DNA of 64,000 bases, from contig NZ_VMTV02000512.1 of assembly GCF_007644035.1 (NCBI RefSeq), positions 1-64,000 on the forward strand, given 5' to 3'. Below the pieces are notes generated by a model that worked only from the letters and a program-made list of their open reading frames with translations, did no database searches and had not been told where the DNA came from. Source of the stretch: Vogesella mureinivorans. GTDB taxonomy: Bacteria > Pseudomonadota > Gammaproteobacteria > Burkholderiales > Chromobacteriaceae. How positions within the stretch are numbered: the first letter of the stretch is position 1; every line of letters starts with the position of its first letter. Both the position numbers and the translations under genes were made by a program. Below, piece by piece: positions 1-8,761 of this stretch.

Positions 1-100
1 CGGGCTTTGTTGTTGGTGCGTGCGGTGTCGCATCTCCCCGCCGGCCTGCGGCCGGCCCCCGGATGCGCCTGCGGCTTATACCGGGCTACGGTGATTGACT

Positions 101-130
101 GTCGATGCGGCCAACGTTGGCCGCATCGAC
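101..130. repeat. Perfect 30-bp palindrome made of two inverted repeat-motif copies
   Basis: Bases 101-115 are the exact reverse complement of 116-130. The centre is two copies of the core GTTGGCCGCA head to head (106-115 and 116-125). It lies downstream of the minus-strand solute-binding gene, just beyond that gene's terminator. Confidence 0.85.
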
Positions 131-142
131 ACCGATTATCGT

Positions 143-166
143 AAAAAGCCCGTTTGCGCGGGCTTT
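143..166 (-). terminator. Rho-independent terminator of the solute-binding protein gene
   Basis: Stem AAAGCCCG (145-152) pairs with CGGGCTTT (159-166) around a 6-base loop. On the minus strand it is followed by a run of five T. It lies about 10 bases past the stop codon at 176. Confidence 0.8.
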
Positions 167-175
167 GTGTTGGTA

Positions 176-964
176 TTAAAAACAGTCAGCGCCTTTGCTT
201 TCTGCATAAATATTGACCCACTTTTTTAGCAATGCCGTTGAGGCGCCGCTATCGGCCATTTTTCTCAAGGCCTTGTCTATTTCTTTGATCACGCCATCGG
301 GTACATGCTTGCCAAAGCCTAGGTGAATCTTGCTGACAGATACCGGTTGCGGCAGATCTACAATGATGTTGGCAAGTTGTCTTTTCTTGAGATAAGCGAC
401 ACCGACATATCTGCCTGTGATGAAGTAGTCGATGCGGCCTAGTTCGAGCTTTCTGAAGTTGCTCGCCATATCTTGTGCGCTGTCTACCGTAAGGTTGGCC
501 GCTAGATACTGGTCAAAGCCATCGCCAAAAATGTCTCCCAAGCTGATGCCGCCACGATAGGGCTTGAGGCTATGCCAGCCTTGGTAGGGTAGATTTTTAC
601 CTTTGCGGACAAAAATGGCGATAGGGTTTTCGAAAGCCGGGTTTTGACTGAAGCGTAGATAGCGGGCGCGGTCAGCATTGATGCGCAAGGGCAGGATAAT
701 GTCTATCTGGCCATTTCTGGCGCGTTGTAACACCCGCTTCCATGGGTAAACTTGTGGGAGTAGTTTTGCCTTGGCAGGCAAGATCAGTTGAAGCTGTTCC
801 ACGCTGGCACCAGTCAGACCCAGATGGTCACGGCACCAGTGATAAGGGGGGTAGTCGGGATTGCCGGAGTAGCTTAGTACGGTAGCGTCTGCCGCACTGG
901 CTTCCCGGGCAGAGTACGCCAGGGCAAACAGTACCATGGCACGACTAACCAAGTTAACACGCAT
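176..964 (-). CDS. Periplasmic solute-binding protein, family 3-like
   Basis: Predicted 262-residue exported protein resembling the extracellular solute-binding family 3 (amino-acid ABC transporter type). The first residues (MRVNLVSR, then a hydrophobic stretch ending SAREASA-AD) form a signal peptide. The mature part has the usual two-lobe pattern, including YPWKRVLQRARNGQ and a second-lobe segment RKLELGRIDYFITGR. An upstream ATG at 1030 is open, but I chose 964 because AAGGAGG stands seven bases before it and the signal peptide begins there. No permease or ATPase gene is next to it, so it may be an orphan sensor or binding protein. The ligand cannot be told from sequence. Confidence 0.8.
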   Translation of the reverse strand: MRVNLVSRAMVLFALAYSAREASAADATVLSYSGNPDYPPYHWCRDHLGLTGASVEQLQLILPAKAKLLPQVYPWKRVLQRARNGQIDIILPLRINADRARYLRFSQNPAFENPIAIFVRKGKNLPYQGWHSLKPYRGGISLGDIFGDGFDQYLAANLTVDSAQDMASNFRKLELGRIDYFITGRYVGVAYLKKRQLANIIVDLPQPVSVSKIHLGFGKHVPDGVIKEIDKALRKMADSGASTALLKKWVNIYAESKGADCF

Positions 965-1470
965 CAAGCCTCCTTCTGTTTCTCCTTGCGATAGCGGGTA
1001 GTGGCACACCAAGCCGAGCAAAGAGCTCATGTCATTTCATCATGTTTCGGCTGATTATAGTGAACCCTGGCCGATATTGGCTGTGGCGCTGCTTATTGGA
1101 AATGCTTTGAGGGCGTAACGGAAAGCGGGCGTATGCAGCGGAGAAACTGCCGCAGTGCCGGGGTACGCTATCCGTTTGTTGTCGTGTCGGGGGGGGGGGT
1201 AGCGAACGTTGGCTTAAGTCTGGAGTGTGTGACCATTTGCCTTGGTGTTGCATGAGGTGCCCGGCTAGCTAAGCGCTGGCAGACCCCATGCTTGTCAAAG
1301 CGAGCAGGCTGGCAGGGTATGTACCAAGCACAAGCATGGATCTGGGATGTGCTTGCCATTAATGACACCCCCCGTTTGCATTGCAAATGAGGGGTGCTGT
1401 GGACTGTAAAGGTTTTTGTTTCACGGCGTGTAGACTGCCTCTGCTGGCGCAGTCTACACGCCGTTAGCGT
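965..1470. other. Intergenic stretch with an 11-G homopolymer
   Basis: No convincing gene; the short ORFs here lack ribosome sites and family resemblance. It holds a run of eleven G at 1189-1199, about 225 bases upstream of the solute-binding gene start. A GC-rich hairpin (CACCCC...GGGGTG, roughly 1369-1397) lies nearer metE. Confidence 0.6.
1423..1464 (-). terminator. Strong hairpin downstream of metE
   Basis: A perfect 16-bp stem (1423-1438 with 1449-1464) with a 10-base loop begins six bases past the metE stop. There is no clear T-run right after it on the minus strand, so it may act as an mRNA 3-prime stabiliser as well as, or instead of, a terminator. Confidence 0.65.
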
Positions 1471-3750
1471 TTACACGGTCGTGGCCAGCTTGCTGCGCAG
1501 GCGCTTGGTGACGTTCACCATGGCTTGCAGTGCGGCTTCGGCTTCTGGCCAGCCGCGGGTTTTCAGCCCGCAGTCGGGGTTGACCCACAGGCGCTGTGCC
1601 GGAATCACATCCAGTGCTTTGGCTAGCAGTTTTTCCAGCTCGTGCTCGGCCGGGATGCGCGGGCTGTGGATGTCGTACACACCTGGGCCGATTTCGTTGG
1701 GGTACTGGAAGCTGCCAAAGTCGCGCAGCAGTTCCATGTCGGAACGCGATGTTTCGATGGTGATCACGTCTGCATCCAGCGCGGCGATGGCGGGCAGGAT
1801 ATCGCCGAATTCCGAATAGCACATGTGGGTGTGTATCTGCGTGCTGTCGTCTACGCGGGCGCACGACAGGCGGAAGGCTTCGCCGGCCCAGGCCAGGTAG
1901 GTATCCCAGTCGGCACGCTGTAGCGGCAGGCCTTCGCGCACGGCGGGTTCGTCGATCTGGATGACTTTGATGCCGGCGTTTTCCAGATCCAGCACCTCGT
2001 CGTTGATGGCCAGGGCAATCTGGCGGCACACCTGGCTGCGCGGCAGGTCATTGCGTACAAAGCTCCACTGCAGGATGGTAACCGGGCCGGTGAGCATGCC
2101 TTTTACCGGGCGTGGGGTAAGACTTTGCGCATATACCGACCACGCGACGGTCATGGCGTGCGGGCGGGCGACATCGCCATAGATGATGGGCGGTTTGACG
2201 CAGCGGCTGCCGTAGCTTTGTACCCAGCCGTATTCGGTGAAGGCAAAGCCGTCCAGCTGCTCGCCGAAGTATTCCACCATATCGTTGCGTTCGGCTTCGC
2301 CGTGCACCAGCACGTCGATATCCAGCGCTTCCTGTTTGCGGATTACTAACTCGATTTCAGCTTTCATCGCCTGTTCGTAGCCGGCAGCGTCCAGTTCGCC
2401 GCGTTTGAAGGCGGCACGGGCGGCGCGGATGTCGCCGGTTTGCGGGAAGGAGCCGATGGTGGTGGTGGGCAGCAGTGGCAGCTTCAGCCAGCTGGCCTGT
2501 GCCTGGGCACGCAGCGGGTAGGGGCTGTGGCGCTGGTCGCTGCCGGCAGGCAATGCGGCCAACCTTTGGGCCACGTCGGCGCGGTGAATGCGCGGGTGCT
2601 GCTGGCGTTGCTGGCGGGCAAAGTTGCTGGCGGCCAGTTCGTTCTCGATGCTGCTACGGCCGCTGTGCAGGCCGCGTTTGAGCAGCTTTAGCTCGTTGAC
2701 TTTTTGTACGGCAAACGCCAGCCAGCTTTTCAGATCGACATCCAGCTTGCCTTCTTGTGCCAGGTCGAACGGGCTGTGCAGCAGGCTGCAGCTCGGTGCT
2801 AGCCATAGCTGGCTGCCCAGTGTGGCGTGCAGGGTTTCGGCTTGCGCCAGGGCGGCGTCCAGGTCTGTGCGCCAGATATTCCGGCCGTCGATCAAGCCGG
2901 CAGACAGGATTTTGTCCTGCGGCCAAGCTGGCAGGAAGGCGTCCAGCTGCTGCGGGGCGCGTACCAGATCCAGGTGCAGGCCGGCTACCGGCAGGGCTGT
3001 GAGCAAGGGGGCATGCTGCGCCACGCTGCCAAAATAGGTGGCCAGCAGCAGCTTGAGCGGGCTGGCAGCCAGCGCCTGGTAGGTGGGGGTGAACGCGGCC
3101 AGCCAGTCGGCCGGCAGGTCGAGTGCCAGAATCGGCTCGTCTATCTGAACCCAGTCTACTTTGGCCGTGTTCAGTGCGGCCAACAGTTGCTGGTAGGTGG
3201 CCAGCAGGGCGGGCAGCAGGCTCAGGCGGTCGAAGGTGCTGCCTTTGCATTTACCCTGCCACAGCAGGGTGAGCGGGCCGATCAATACCGGCTTGGCCTG
3301 GATGCCCAGCGCTTGCGCCTCGGCGATGTGCGCCAGCAGCGGTGCAGGGTTGGCCGCAAAGGTGGTATCGGCGTGCCATTCCGGCACCAGGTAGTGGTAG
3401 TTGGTATCAAACCATTTGGTCATTTCCAGCGCGTGTTGCGTGGCATTGCCGCGTGCCAGCTGGAAATACTGGCTGGTGCTGAGCGTGGCGGCATCAAAAC
3501 CGAAGCGGCGCGGGATGGCACCGACTAGCACCTGGGCATCCAGCACCTGGTCGTAGAGCGAGGAGTCGCCCACCGGGCTGATGTCCAGGCCGGCGCCTTT
3601 TTGTAGCAGCCAGTGCTTTTGGCGCAGCTCGCGTGCGCCGCCCAGCAGGGTGGCTTCGTCGATGTCCTGGCGCCAGAATTGTTCCAGCAGGAATTTCAGT
3701 TCACGTTTGGCGCCGATGCGCGGGAAACCTAGCAGATGAATGTGGCTCAT
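1471..3750 (-). CDS. metE: Cobalamin-independent methionine synthase
   Basis: 759 residues, the usual MetE length (about 755). It transfers the methyl group of 5-methyltetrahydropteroyl-triglutamate to homocysteine, the last step of methionine synthesis, in the cytoplasm. The N-terminal barrel begins LLGFPRIG. The C-terminal catalytic barrel keeps the zinc ligands H642 and C644 (in HTHMC), E666 and C727 (in NPDCG), one position off the E. coli numbering. I moved the start from an upstream in-frame codon at 3837 to the ATG at 3750, which gives [13 protein letters not shown]. It is divergent from metR, the expected activator. Three copies of the repeat motif lie inside the gene. Confidence 0.97.
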   Translation of the reverse strand: MSHIHLLGFPRIGAKRELKFLLEQFWRQDIDEATLLGGARELRQKHWLLQKGAGLDISPVGDSSLYDQVLDAQVLVGAIPRRFGFDAATLSTSQYFQLARGNATQHALEMTKWFDTNYHYLVPEWHADTTFAANPAPLLAHIAEAQALGIQAKPVLIGPLTLLWQGKCKGSTFDRLSLLPALLATYQQLLAALNTAKVDWVQIDEPILALDLPADWLAAFTPTYQALAASPLKLLLATYFGSVAQHAPLLTALPVAGLHLDLVRAPQQLDAFLPAWPQDKILSAGLIDGRNIWRTDLDAALAQAETLHATLGSQLWLAPSCSLLHSPFDLAQEGKLDVDLKSWLAFAVQKVNELKLLKRGLHSGRSSIENELAASNFARQQRQQHPRIHRADVAQRLAALPAGSDQRHSPYPLRAQAQASWLKLPLLPTTTIGSFPQTGDIRAARAAFKRGELDAAGYEQAMKAEIELVIRKQEALDIDVLVHGEAERNDMVEYFGEQLDGFAFTEYGWVQSYGSRCVKPPIIYGDVARPHAMTVAWSVYAQSLTPRPVKGMLTGPVTILQWSFVRNDLPRSQVCRQIALAINDEVLDLENAGIKVIQIDEPAVREGLPLQRADWDTYLAWAGEAFRLSCARVDDSTQIHTHMCYSEFGDILPAIAALDADVITIETSRSDMELLRDFGSFQYPNEIGPGVYDIHSPRIPAEHELEKLLAKALDVIPAQRLWVNPDCGLKTRGWPEAEAALQAMVNVTKRLRSKLATTV

Positions 3751-3805
3751 GTGGAATGCCTTTGCTGATGAATGTTGTGCATTCAGCATGCGGCATCTAC
3801 AATCA

Positions 3806-3818
3806 TGAGGCAATTTCA
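3806..3818. promoter_or_regulatory. Candidate MetR box in the metE/metR intergenic region
   Basis: TGAGGCAATTTCA matches the enterobacterial MetR consensus TGAA-N5-TTCA at 7 of 8 defined bases. A second dyad (TGAATG-N5-CATTCA, 3769-3785) lies closer to metE. The whole intergenic region is only 98 bases, so both genes can be controlled from here. Confidence 0.55.
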
Positions 3819-3848
3819 TTATTTTACTGACAATCATTAAGGTGATTC

Positions 3849-4775
3849 ATGTCGCAAAGCCAGTTAGAGCTTCGCCACCTCAAAACCCTGCTGGCGCTGG
3901 CCGAGTGCGGCAGCGTGTCGCAGGCGGCCAAGCGGGTGTTTTTGACGCAGTCGGCGCTGTCGCACCAATTAAAAGCGCTGGAAGACCATTACGGCCTGGC
4001 CTTGTTCGAGCGCAAAACCCAGCCGCTGCGCTTTACCCCGGCGGGGGAGCGCCTGCTGGCGCTGGCGCGCGAAGTATCAGGGCTGGTGGCCGGTGCCGAG
4101 CGCGATATGGCGCGCCTGCGCGAGGGCGAGGCGGGGGAGCTGCGCATTGCGGTGGAATGCCATACCTGCTTTGACTGGCTGATGCCGGCCATGGACGCCT
4201 TCCGCCAGCACTGGCCCGCGGTGGAGCTGGATATCGTGTCCGGCTTTCATGCCGACCCGGTAGGCCTGCTACTGACGCGCCGCGCCGATCTGGCTATTTG
4301 CTCGGAGGCAGAGCCGCAGGACGGCGTGGTGTACCAGCCGCTCTTTGCGTATGAAATGGTACTGATCATGGCCAAAGACCACCCGCTGGCGGCCAAGCCG
4401 GTGTGGCAGGCCGACGACCTGGCGAGCGAAACCCTGATTCACTACCCGGTGCCGGATGTGATGCTGGACCTGGTGCGCAAGGTGCTGAAGCCGGCCGGGG
4501 TGAACCCGGCGCGGCGCACGTCGGAGCTGACCGTGGCCATTATCCAGCTGGTGGCCAGCCGCCGTGGCGTGGCGGCCATGCCGTTCTGGGCGGTCAAGCC
4601 GTATCTGGACCGTGGCTATATTGCCAGCGCCCGCATCGGGGAGAGCGGCCTGCAGAGCGAGCTGTACGCGGCGCTGCGCCAGGACGACGCGCTGCTGGCG
4701 TATATGCGTGATTTTCTGCACACCGTGCGCGAGCAGAGCTTTGCTACCCTGCCAGGCCTGAGCGTGCTGACCTGA
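3849..4775 (+). CDS. metR: LysR-family regulator of methionine synthesis
   Basis: 308 residues. An N-terminal winged helix-turn-helix of LysR type spans about residues 5-64 (LRHLKTLLALAECGSVSQAA, then LTQSALSHQLKALE). The effector-binding domain follows from about residue 92. In characterised bacteria MetR senses homocysteine and activates metE; divergent placement beside metE and the MetR-like box between them support that role here. A bidirectional terminator follows at 4822-4858. Other LysR proteins share the fold, so the name depends mainly on context and on the family-typical effector domain. Confidence 0.9.
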   Translation: MSQSQLELRHLKTLLALAECGSVSQAAKRVFLTQSALSHQLKALEDHYGLALFERKTQPLRFTPAGERLLALAREVSGLVAGAERDMARLREGEAGELRIAVECHTCFDWLMPAMDAFRQHWPAVELDIVSGFHADPVGLLLTRRADLAICSEAEPQDGVVYQPLFAYEMVLIMAKDHPLAAKPVWQADDLASETLIHYPVPDVMLDLVRKVLKPAGVNPARRTSELTVAIIQLVASRRGVAAMPFWAVKPYLDRGYIASARIGESGLQSELYAALRQDDALLAYMRDFLHTVREQSFATLPGLSVLT

Positions 4776-4821
4776 GAGGTTTGCGGCTGAGCGTCTCTTG
4801 CGGCTGGCTGCGGCCAACATG

Positions 4822-4858
4822 GCAAAACGGCACGCCCAAATAGGTCGTGCCGTTTTGC
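4822..4858. terminator. Bidirectional terminator between metR and the acetyltransferase gene
   Basis: A 13-bp perfect stem, GCAAAACGGCACG (4822-4834) with its complement (4846-4858), and an 11-base loop. A-rich and T-rich ends on both sides suit convergent genes. A core repeat-motif copy lies just before it at 4809. Confidence 0.85.
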
Positions 4859-4878
4859 TTACGGGTGCGCTGAACCGG

Positions 4879-5391
4879 CTAGGCCGGCAGGAGCTTGTAG
4901 AAATAACGGGTGGCATGCAGCTTGCCGTCCGGGCTGGCGGCGTAGGCGGGGATGTCGCCAGCTTGTTGCCAGCCCAGCCTGGGGTAGAGCTGCGCGGCGG
5001 CCGAGCCGCTATCGGTATCCAGTACCAGCGTGCTGCAGCCGGCGGCGTGGGCAGCGTTTTCGGCGGCCTGCATCAGCTGGCGCGCCAGCCCGCGGCCACG
5101 CGCAGTGCTGTGTACCATCAGCTTCTGGATTTCGCCACGGTGGCGGCCGTTGGCCTTGCCGCACAGCGCCAGCTGCACGGTGCCGATCATCTGGCCGTGC
5201 TCTTCCGCTACCCAGCAGTACAGCAGCGGGCCCAGCGCCGTGGCAACGCCTTGCCAGTAGGCGTGTGCTTCGGCGTGTGGCAGCGGCGCCAGAAAGCCGA
5301 CCGAGGCGCCGCCGTGCACGCTGTCTTGTAACAGCGCGGCCAGTGCGGCCAACTGCTGCGCATCGATGGTGTGCAGGCGGCTGATGGCCAT
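4879..5391 (-). CDS. GNAT-family N-acetyltransferase
   Basis: About 170 residues. The acetyl-CoA binding motif A is clear (IQKLMVHSTARGRGLARQLM, with RGRGLA as the Q/RxxGxG/A loop), followed by LVLDTDSGSAAAQLYPRLGW, the usual strand and helix ending. The substrate is unknown. Its start overlaps the ntrC stop (TGATG; a GTG three bases upstream is the alternative), so it is probably translated from the ntrBC transcript. That need not mean a role in nitrogen control. Confidence 0.85.
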   Translation of the reverse strand: MAISRLHTIDAQQLAALAALLQDSVHGGASVGFLAPLPHAEAHAYWQGVATALGPLLYCWVAEEHGQMIGTVQLALCGKANGRHRGEIQKLMVHSTARGRGLARQLMQAAENAAHAAGCSTLVLDTDSGSAAAQLYPRLGWQQAGDIPAYAASPDGKLHATRYFYKLLPA

Positions 5392-6857
5392 CACTCGTGC
5401 TCCAGTCCTAGCTCCTGGATCTTGCGCGTCAGCGTGTTGCGGCCCCAGCCCAGCAGCTGCGCCGCTTCTACTTTGCGCCCGCCGGTATGCGCCAGGCCGC
5501 TCTTGATGCAGGTGCTTTCAAAGCGTGCGGTCAGGTCGTCGATAATACCGGTTTCCCCTGCGGCCAACCTTTGGCTGACCTCACGTGCCAGCAGCTGCAG
5601 CCAGTCGCCATCGCCCAGTGCTGCCGCCGTATGGGCGTGCGCGCTGGCGGGCTGGGTGCTGGCGTCTGTTTCGTGGCTGTGGCCCGTTGCGACGGTGTCG
5701 GGTGGCAGGCGGAACTCGGGCGGCAGGTCGGCGCTTTCCACGGTCTGGCCGGGGGCCATCACGGTAATCCACTGGCACAGGTTTTCCAGCTGGCGCACGT
5801 TGCCGGGGAAGGCGTACTGACGCACAAAGGCCATGGCGCTGTCGGACAGGCGCTTGGGCTCTACGCCCAGGTTGGCCGCACTGCGCGACAGAAAATGGCG
5901 TACCAGCAGCGGGATGTCTTCGCTGCGCTCGCGCAGCGGTGGCAGGCGCAGGCGGATCACGTTCAGGCGGTGGAACAAGTCCTCGCGGAACTGGCCTTGC
6001 TTGACGCGTTCTTCCAGGTGCTGGTGGGTGGCGGCGATCACGCGCACATTGGCCTTGATCGGCGTGTGGCCGCCCACGCGGTAAAAGTGGCCATCGGACA
6101 GCACGCGGAGCAGGCGGGTTTGCAGCTCGGTGGGCATGTCGCCGATTTCATCCAGAAACAGCGTGCCGCCTTCTGCCTCTTCAAAGCGGCCGCGGCGGCT
6201 GCCCACGGCGCCGGTGAAAGCGCCTTTTTCGTGGCCGAACAGCTCGGACTCCAGCAGGTCTTTCGGAATGGCGGCGGTGTTCAGCGCAATAAAGGGCTTG
6301 CTGGCGCGTACCGAGTGGCGGTGTAGCGCCTCGGCCACGCGCTCTTTGCCGGTGCCGGACTCGCCGGTAATCAGCACGGTCACGCTGGACTGCGACAGGC
6401 GGCCAATGGCGCGGAACACATCCTGCATGGCCGGGGCCTGGCCCAGCAGGGCTGGCATGGCCTCCGGGCTTTCGCCGATGGCGTCACCGCTGCGGCTTTC
6501 GGCCAGCGCGCGTTCTATCAGCGCGACGGCCTGGTCTACGTCGAACGGTTTGGGCAGGTACTCGAAGGCACCGCCCTGAAAGGCCGACACGGCCGAGTCC
6601 AGGTCGGAATGCGCCGTCATGATGATGACCGGCAGGGCAGGGTGCTCGGCTTTGACCTTGCCCAGGAATTTCAGGCCATCGGTACCCGGCATGCGCACAT
6701 CGCTGATGATGACGCTGGGGATGGTGTCGTACAGGGCGTTCAGCGCATCGTCGGCGCTGGCAAAGCTCTGGTAGGCGATATTGCTGCGCGAGAGCGACTT
6801 TTCCAGCACCCAGCGGATGGCTTTGTCGTCGTCGATGATCCAGACCGTTTGCGTCAT
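5391..6857 (-). CDS. ntrC: Nitrogen regulation response regulator NtrC (sigma-54 activator)
   Basis: 488 residues in three domains. The receiver spans residues 1-120, with acidic pocket DDD (10-11) and phospho-acceptor D53 in SDVRMPGTDG. The central AAA+ domain has Walker A GESGTGKE and the sigma-54 contact loop GAFTGA. A C-terminal Fis-type helix-turn-helix includes AAQLLGWGRNTLTRKI. It is phosphorylated by NtrB when nitrogen is short and then drives sigma-54 promoters such as that of glnA. It follows ntrB by about 20 bases. Repeat-motif copies lie at 5560 and 5870. Confidence 0.97.
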   Translation of the reverse strand: MTQTVWIIDDDKAIRWVLEKSLSRSNIAYQSFASADDALNALYDTIPSVIISDVRMPGTDGLKFLGKVKAEHPALPVIIMTAHSDLDSAVSAFQGGAFEYLPKPFDVDQAVALIERALAESRSGDAIGESPEAMPALLGQAPAMQDVFRAIGRLSQSSVTVLITGESGTGKERVAEALHRHSVRASKPFIALNTAAIPKDLLESELFGHEKGAFTGAVGSRRGRFEEAEGGTLFLDEIGDMPTELQTRLLRVLSDGHFYRVGGHTPIKANVRVIAATHQHLEERVKQGQFREDLFHRLNVIRLRLPPLRERSEDIPLLVRHFLSRSAANLGVEPKRLSDSAMAFVRQYAFPGNVRQLENLCQWITVMAPGQTVESADLPPEFRLPPDTVATGHSHETDASTQPASAHAHTAAALGDGDWLQLLAREVSQRLAAGETGIIDDLTARFESTCIKSGLAHTGGRKVEAAQLLGWGRNTLTRKIQELGLEHE

Positions 6858-6876
6858 GTTGGCTCGCCTTGTGGGG

Positions 6877-7929
6877 TTATTGATCGGGGCCGAACGGCAT
6901 CAGTACCGTAAAGCAGGTGTAGCCCGGCCGCGATTCGAATTCGATGGTACCGCCGTGCTGGTGCACAAAGGTTTGCGCCAGCGTGAGCCCCAGCCCGGTG
7001 CCCTCTGCCCGGCCGGTGACCAGCGGGTAGAACACATGGTTGCGGATTTCTTCCGGTATGCCGGGGCCGTTGTCGATGATCTGCAATTTTAGTGCCAGGT
7101 TGTGACGCTTTCGCGCCAGCGTGACCTGGCGTGCCACGCGGGTGCGGAAAACCAGCTCGCCGCTGCCTTGCATGGCTTGCACGGCGTTCTTGCCGATATT
7201 CAATACCACCTGGATCAGTTGCTCTTTGTCTGCGGCCAACATGGGTAGGCTGATGTCGTAGTCGCGCCGTACCTGCAGGCCGTGCGGGTACTCGGCCAGG
7301 ATGATGCTGCGCACGCGCTCCAGCACTTCGTGAATGTTCACGTCGTTGGCAATATGGCGGCGGTGCGGTGCCAGCAGCCGGTCTACCAGCGACTGTAGCC
7401 GCAGCGCCTCCTCGCGGATGACTCCGGTGTATTCCAGCAGCTCGGGGCGGTCGGCAATTTCGTGCTCCAGCAGCTGGGCAGCGCCACGGATACCCCCCAG
7501 CGGGTTCTTGATTTCGTGCGCCAGGTTGCGGATGAGCTCGCGGTTGGCTTGCTGCTGCAATAGCAGGCGCTCTTCGTTGACGATGCGCAGCTGTTGCTCG
7601 ATAGGGCGCATCTCTACCAGCGCCAGGCGCACCGGGCCGTCGATGGGGGTAACGGTGAGGCCGATATGCAGCGGGTGGTCGCCTTCCGGCGAGACCTCCA
7701 GGTCGTGCTCGATAAAGCTGCCAGCGTGATCCAGCGCCATCTGCACCGCGTTTTTCAAGGCGCGCGGGTGATGGAAGTGTTCGTACAGGGTGTGTTTCTT
7801 CAGCCCTTTGTGGCTGATGCCTAGCAGGTTTTCACTGGCCGGGTTGGCGTAGTGAAGCTGGCCGTTGCGCTCGACAATCATCACCGGGGTGTCGAGCAGG
7901 TCGAGTCCGGCGTACGGGTGTGGGGGCAT
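6877..7929 (-). CDS. ntrB: Nitrogen regulation sensor kinase/phosphatase NtrB
   Basis: 350 residues and no membrane segment, so cytoplasmic. An N-terminal PAS domain (about 8-115) is followed by the dimerisation/phospho-acceptor helix with H138 in NLAHEIKNPLGG and a HATPase domain (N box LNIGKNAVQ, G1 DNGPGIPEE, G2 GRAEGTGLGL). It phosphorylates or dephosphorylates NtrC under control of PII protein. It is co-transcribed with ntrC and lies upstream of it, as in most proteobacteria. A candidate NtrC box and sigma-54 promoter precede it, which suggests autoregulation separate from glnA. Confidence 0.97.
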   Translation of the reverse strand: MPPHPYAGLDLLDTPVMIVERNGQLHYANPASENLLGISHKGLKKHTLYEHFHHPRALKNAVQMALDHAGSFIEHDLEVSPEGDHPLHIGLTVTPIDGPVRLALVEMRPIEQQLRIVNEERLLLQQQANRELIRNLAHEIKNPLGGIRGAAQLLEHEIADRPELLEYTGVIREEALRLQSLVDRLLAPHRRHIANDVNIHEVLERVRSIILAEYPHGLQVRRDYDISLPMLAADKEQLIQVVLNIGKNAVQAMQGSGELVFRTRVARQVTLARKRHNLALKLQIIDNGPGIPEEIRNHVFYPLVTGRAEGTGLGLTLAQTFVHQHGGTIEFESRPGYTCFTVLMPFGPDQ

Positions 7930-7995
7930 GGTGTTAGGTCCGGTTTGCCTGTGTGGCTAGCTGCGCCAGGCTGGCGTGGCTATTAACGGTGTATT

Positions 7996-8011
7996 AGCAA
8001 AAGCCGCGCCC
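7996..8011 (-). promoter_or_regulatory. Candidate sigma-54 promoter of ntrBC
   Basis: Read on the minus strand, GGGCGCGGCTTTTGCT has GG and GC ten bases apart as in the -24/-12 consensus TGGCAC-N5-TTGC, with a perfect TTGCT -12 half but two mismatches in the -24 half. It is about 67 bases before ntrB and lies downstream of the NtrC box at 8112. Confidence 0.45.
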
Positions 8012-8111
8012 GCGCAGGGTTGGGCTGCTGGTAATGGCAGGCGGCTGATACGCTACAAAATGGCGCACAAACTAGGTCGTTTGGGTGGGGGCGTCGTTTT
8101 GGTGAGTGTAC

Positions 8112-8128
8112 TGCACTACTTTGGTGCG
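8112..8128. promoter_or_regulatory. NtrC-binding site upstream of ntrBC
   Basis: TGCACTACTTTGGTGCG fits the NtrC consensus TGCACY-N5-GGTGCA with a single mismatch in the last base. It overlaps the stop codon of the neighbouring DUF4124 gene and lies about 100 bases upstream of the candidate sigma-54 promoter, a normal enhancer distance. Confidence 0.65.
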
Positions 8129-8586
8129 GCGCTATGGCCTAGCTCTTTATTCAGCGCATCGATATTACGTTCGCGGTCGGTTACCGCGTCTTGCAGGCGC
8201 TGCAGCTGCGCCGTGGCGGTGCCTGGTTTGCGGCGGGCTTCGCTCAAAGCGGTGCGTGCCTCGCCCAAGGCTTTGCGTTCGTTATCCAGCTCGGTTTGCA
8301 GAATGCGGCGGCGGCCTTCGTCGCGGTTGCGCTGGGTGCCGGCGTCTACCGATGGCACGGCAACGTTGGCCGCAGGGGCGCGCTGGCGGGGGGCATTACT
8401 GCGCGGGGTAATGCTGCCGCGTGTGCCGCTATCCGGGTTGGCAGGGGTGATCGAGATGGCCTGCGCGCCAGGCTGCGGCATATTGGTAAACGTCACGTGC
8501 CCGTCTTTATCGACGTAGCGATAAATGGTGCTGGCCTGGGCCAGGGGCAGGCTACACAGTAGCAGGGCGAACAGAGTGTGATGCAT
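8116..8586 (-). CDS. Exported DUF4124-domain protein
   Basis: About 156 residues. A signal peptide (MHHTLFALLLCSLPLAQAS) is followed at once by the DUF4124 core YRYVDKDGHVTFTNMPQPGA. A low-complexity middle comes next, then a charged C-terminal helix (from RDEGRRRILQTELDNERKAL) with heptad character, probably a coiled coil. The family is common in proteobacteria; its function is not established. The start is uncertain: ATG 8586 gives the cleanest signal peptide, ATG 8607 is possible, and neither has a good ribosome site. The reading frame stays open back into the end of glnA, but that extension crosses the glnA terminator. Confidence 0.75.
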   Translation of the reverse strand: MHHTLFALLLCSLPLAQASTIYRYVDKDGHVTFTNMPQPGAQAISITPANPDSGTRGSITPRSNAPRQRAPAANVAVPSVDAGTQRNRDEGRRRILQTELDNERKALGEARTALSEARRKPGTATAQLQRLQDAVTDRERNIDALNKELGHSAAPK

Positions 8587-8710
8587 GGGGGGCGGGGCGA
8601 TAGTCATTGCAAACGCATGATAATTCAATCTCTTGCCGCTTGGCAGTGCTAATGCAAAAAAGCCGGGGGCTGGCTGCGCGCTGCCATTTGTCAGACCCTG
8701 GGCAAATGAA

Positions 8711-8738
8711 AACCCCGCACCGTTGCCGGTGCGGGGTT
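8711..8738 (-). terminator. Terminator of glnA
   Basis: An 11-bp stem, AACCCCGCACC with GGTGCGGGGTT, and a 6-base loop. On the minus strand it runs into a T-tract. It starts 24 bases past the glnA stop. Confidence 0.85.
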
Positions 8739-8761
8739 GCAGCGTACGCGGGTCGAATCGC

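Noticed and set aside
1369-1397. Second hairpin downstream of metE as a separate small RNA
   Set aside because: No promoter or defined ends; it may simply be a weak terminator.
2827-3528. Long open frames on the strand opposite metE, and similar ones opposite glnA, the receptor gene, ileS, the ABC-F gene and cysI
   Set aside because: In GC-rich DNA the antisense of real genes stays open by codon bias. These frames have low-complexity translations, no ribosome sites and no family resemblance.
3901-4400. Near-copies such as GGCGGCCAAG, counted at first with the repeat word
   Set aside because: They differ at two or more positions and follow common Ala-Lys or Ala-Asn codons; only exact cores were counted.
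8741-8760. tRNA T-loop-like sequence near the glnA end
   Set aside because: No cloverleaf can be built around it; the window shows no tRNA gene.
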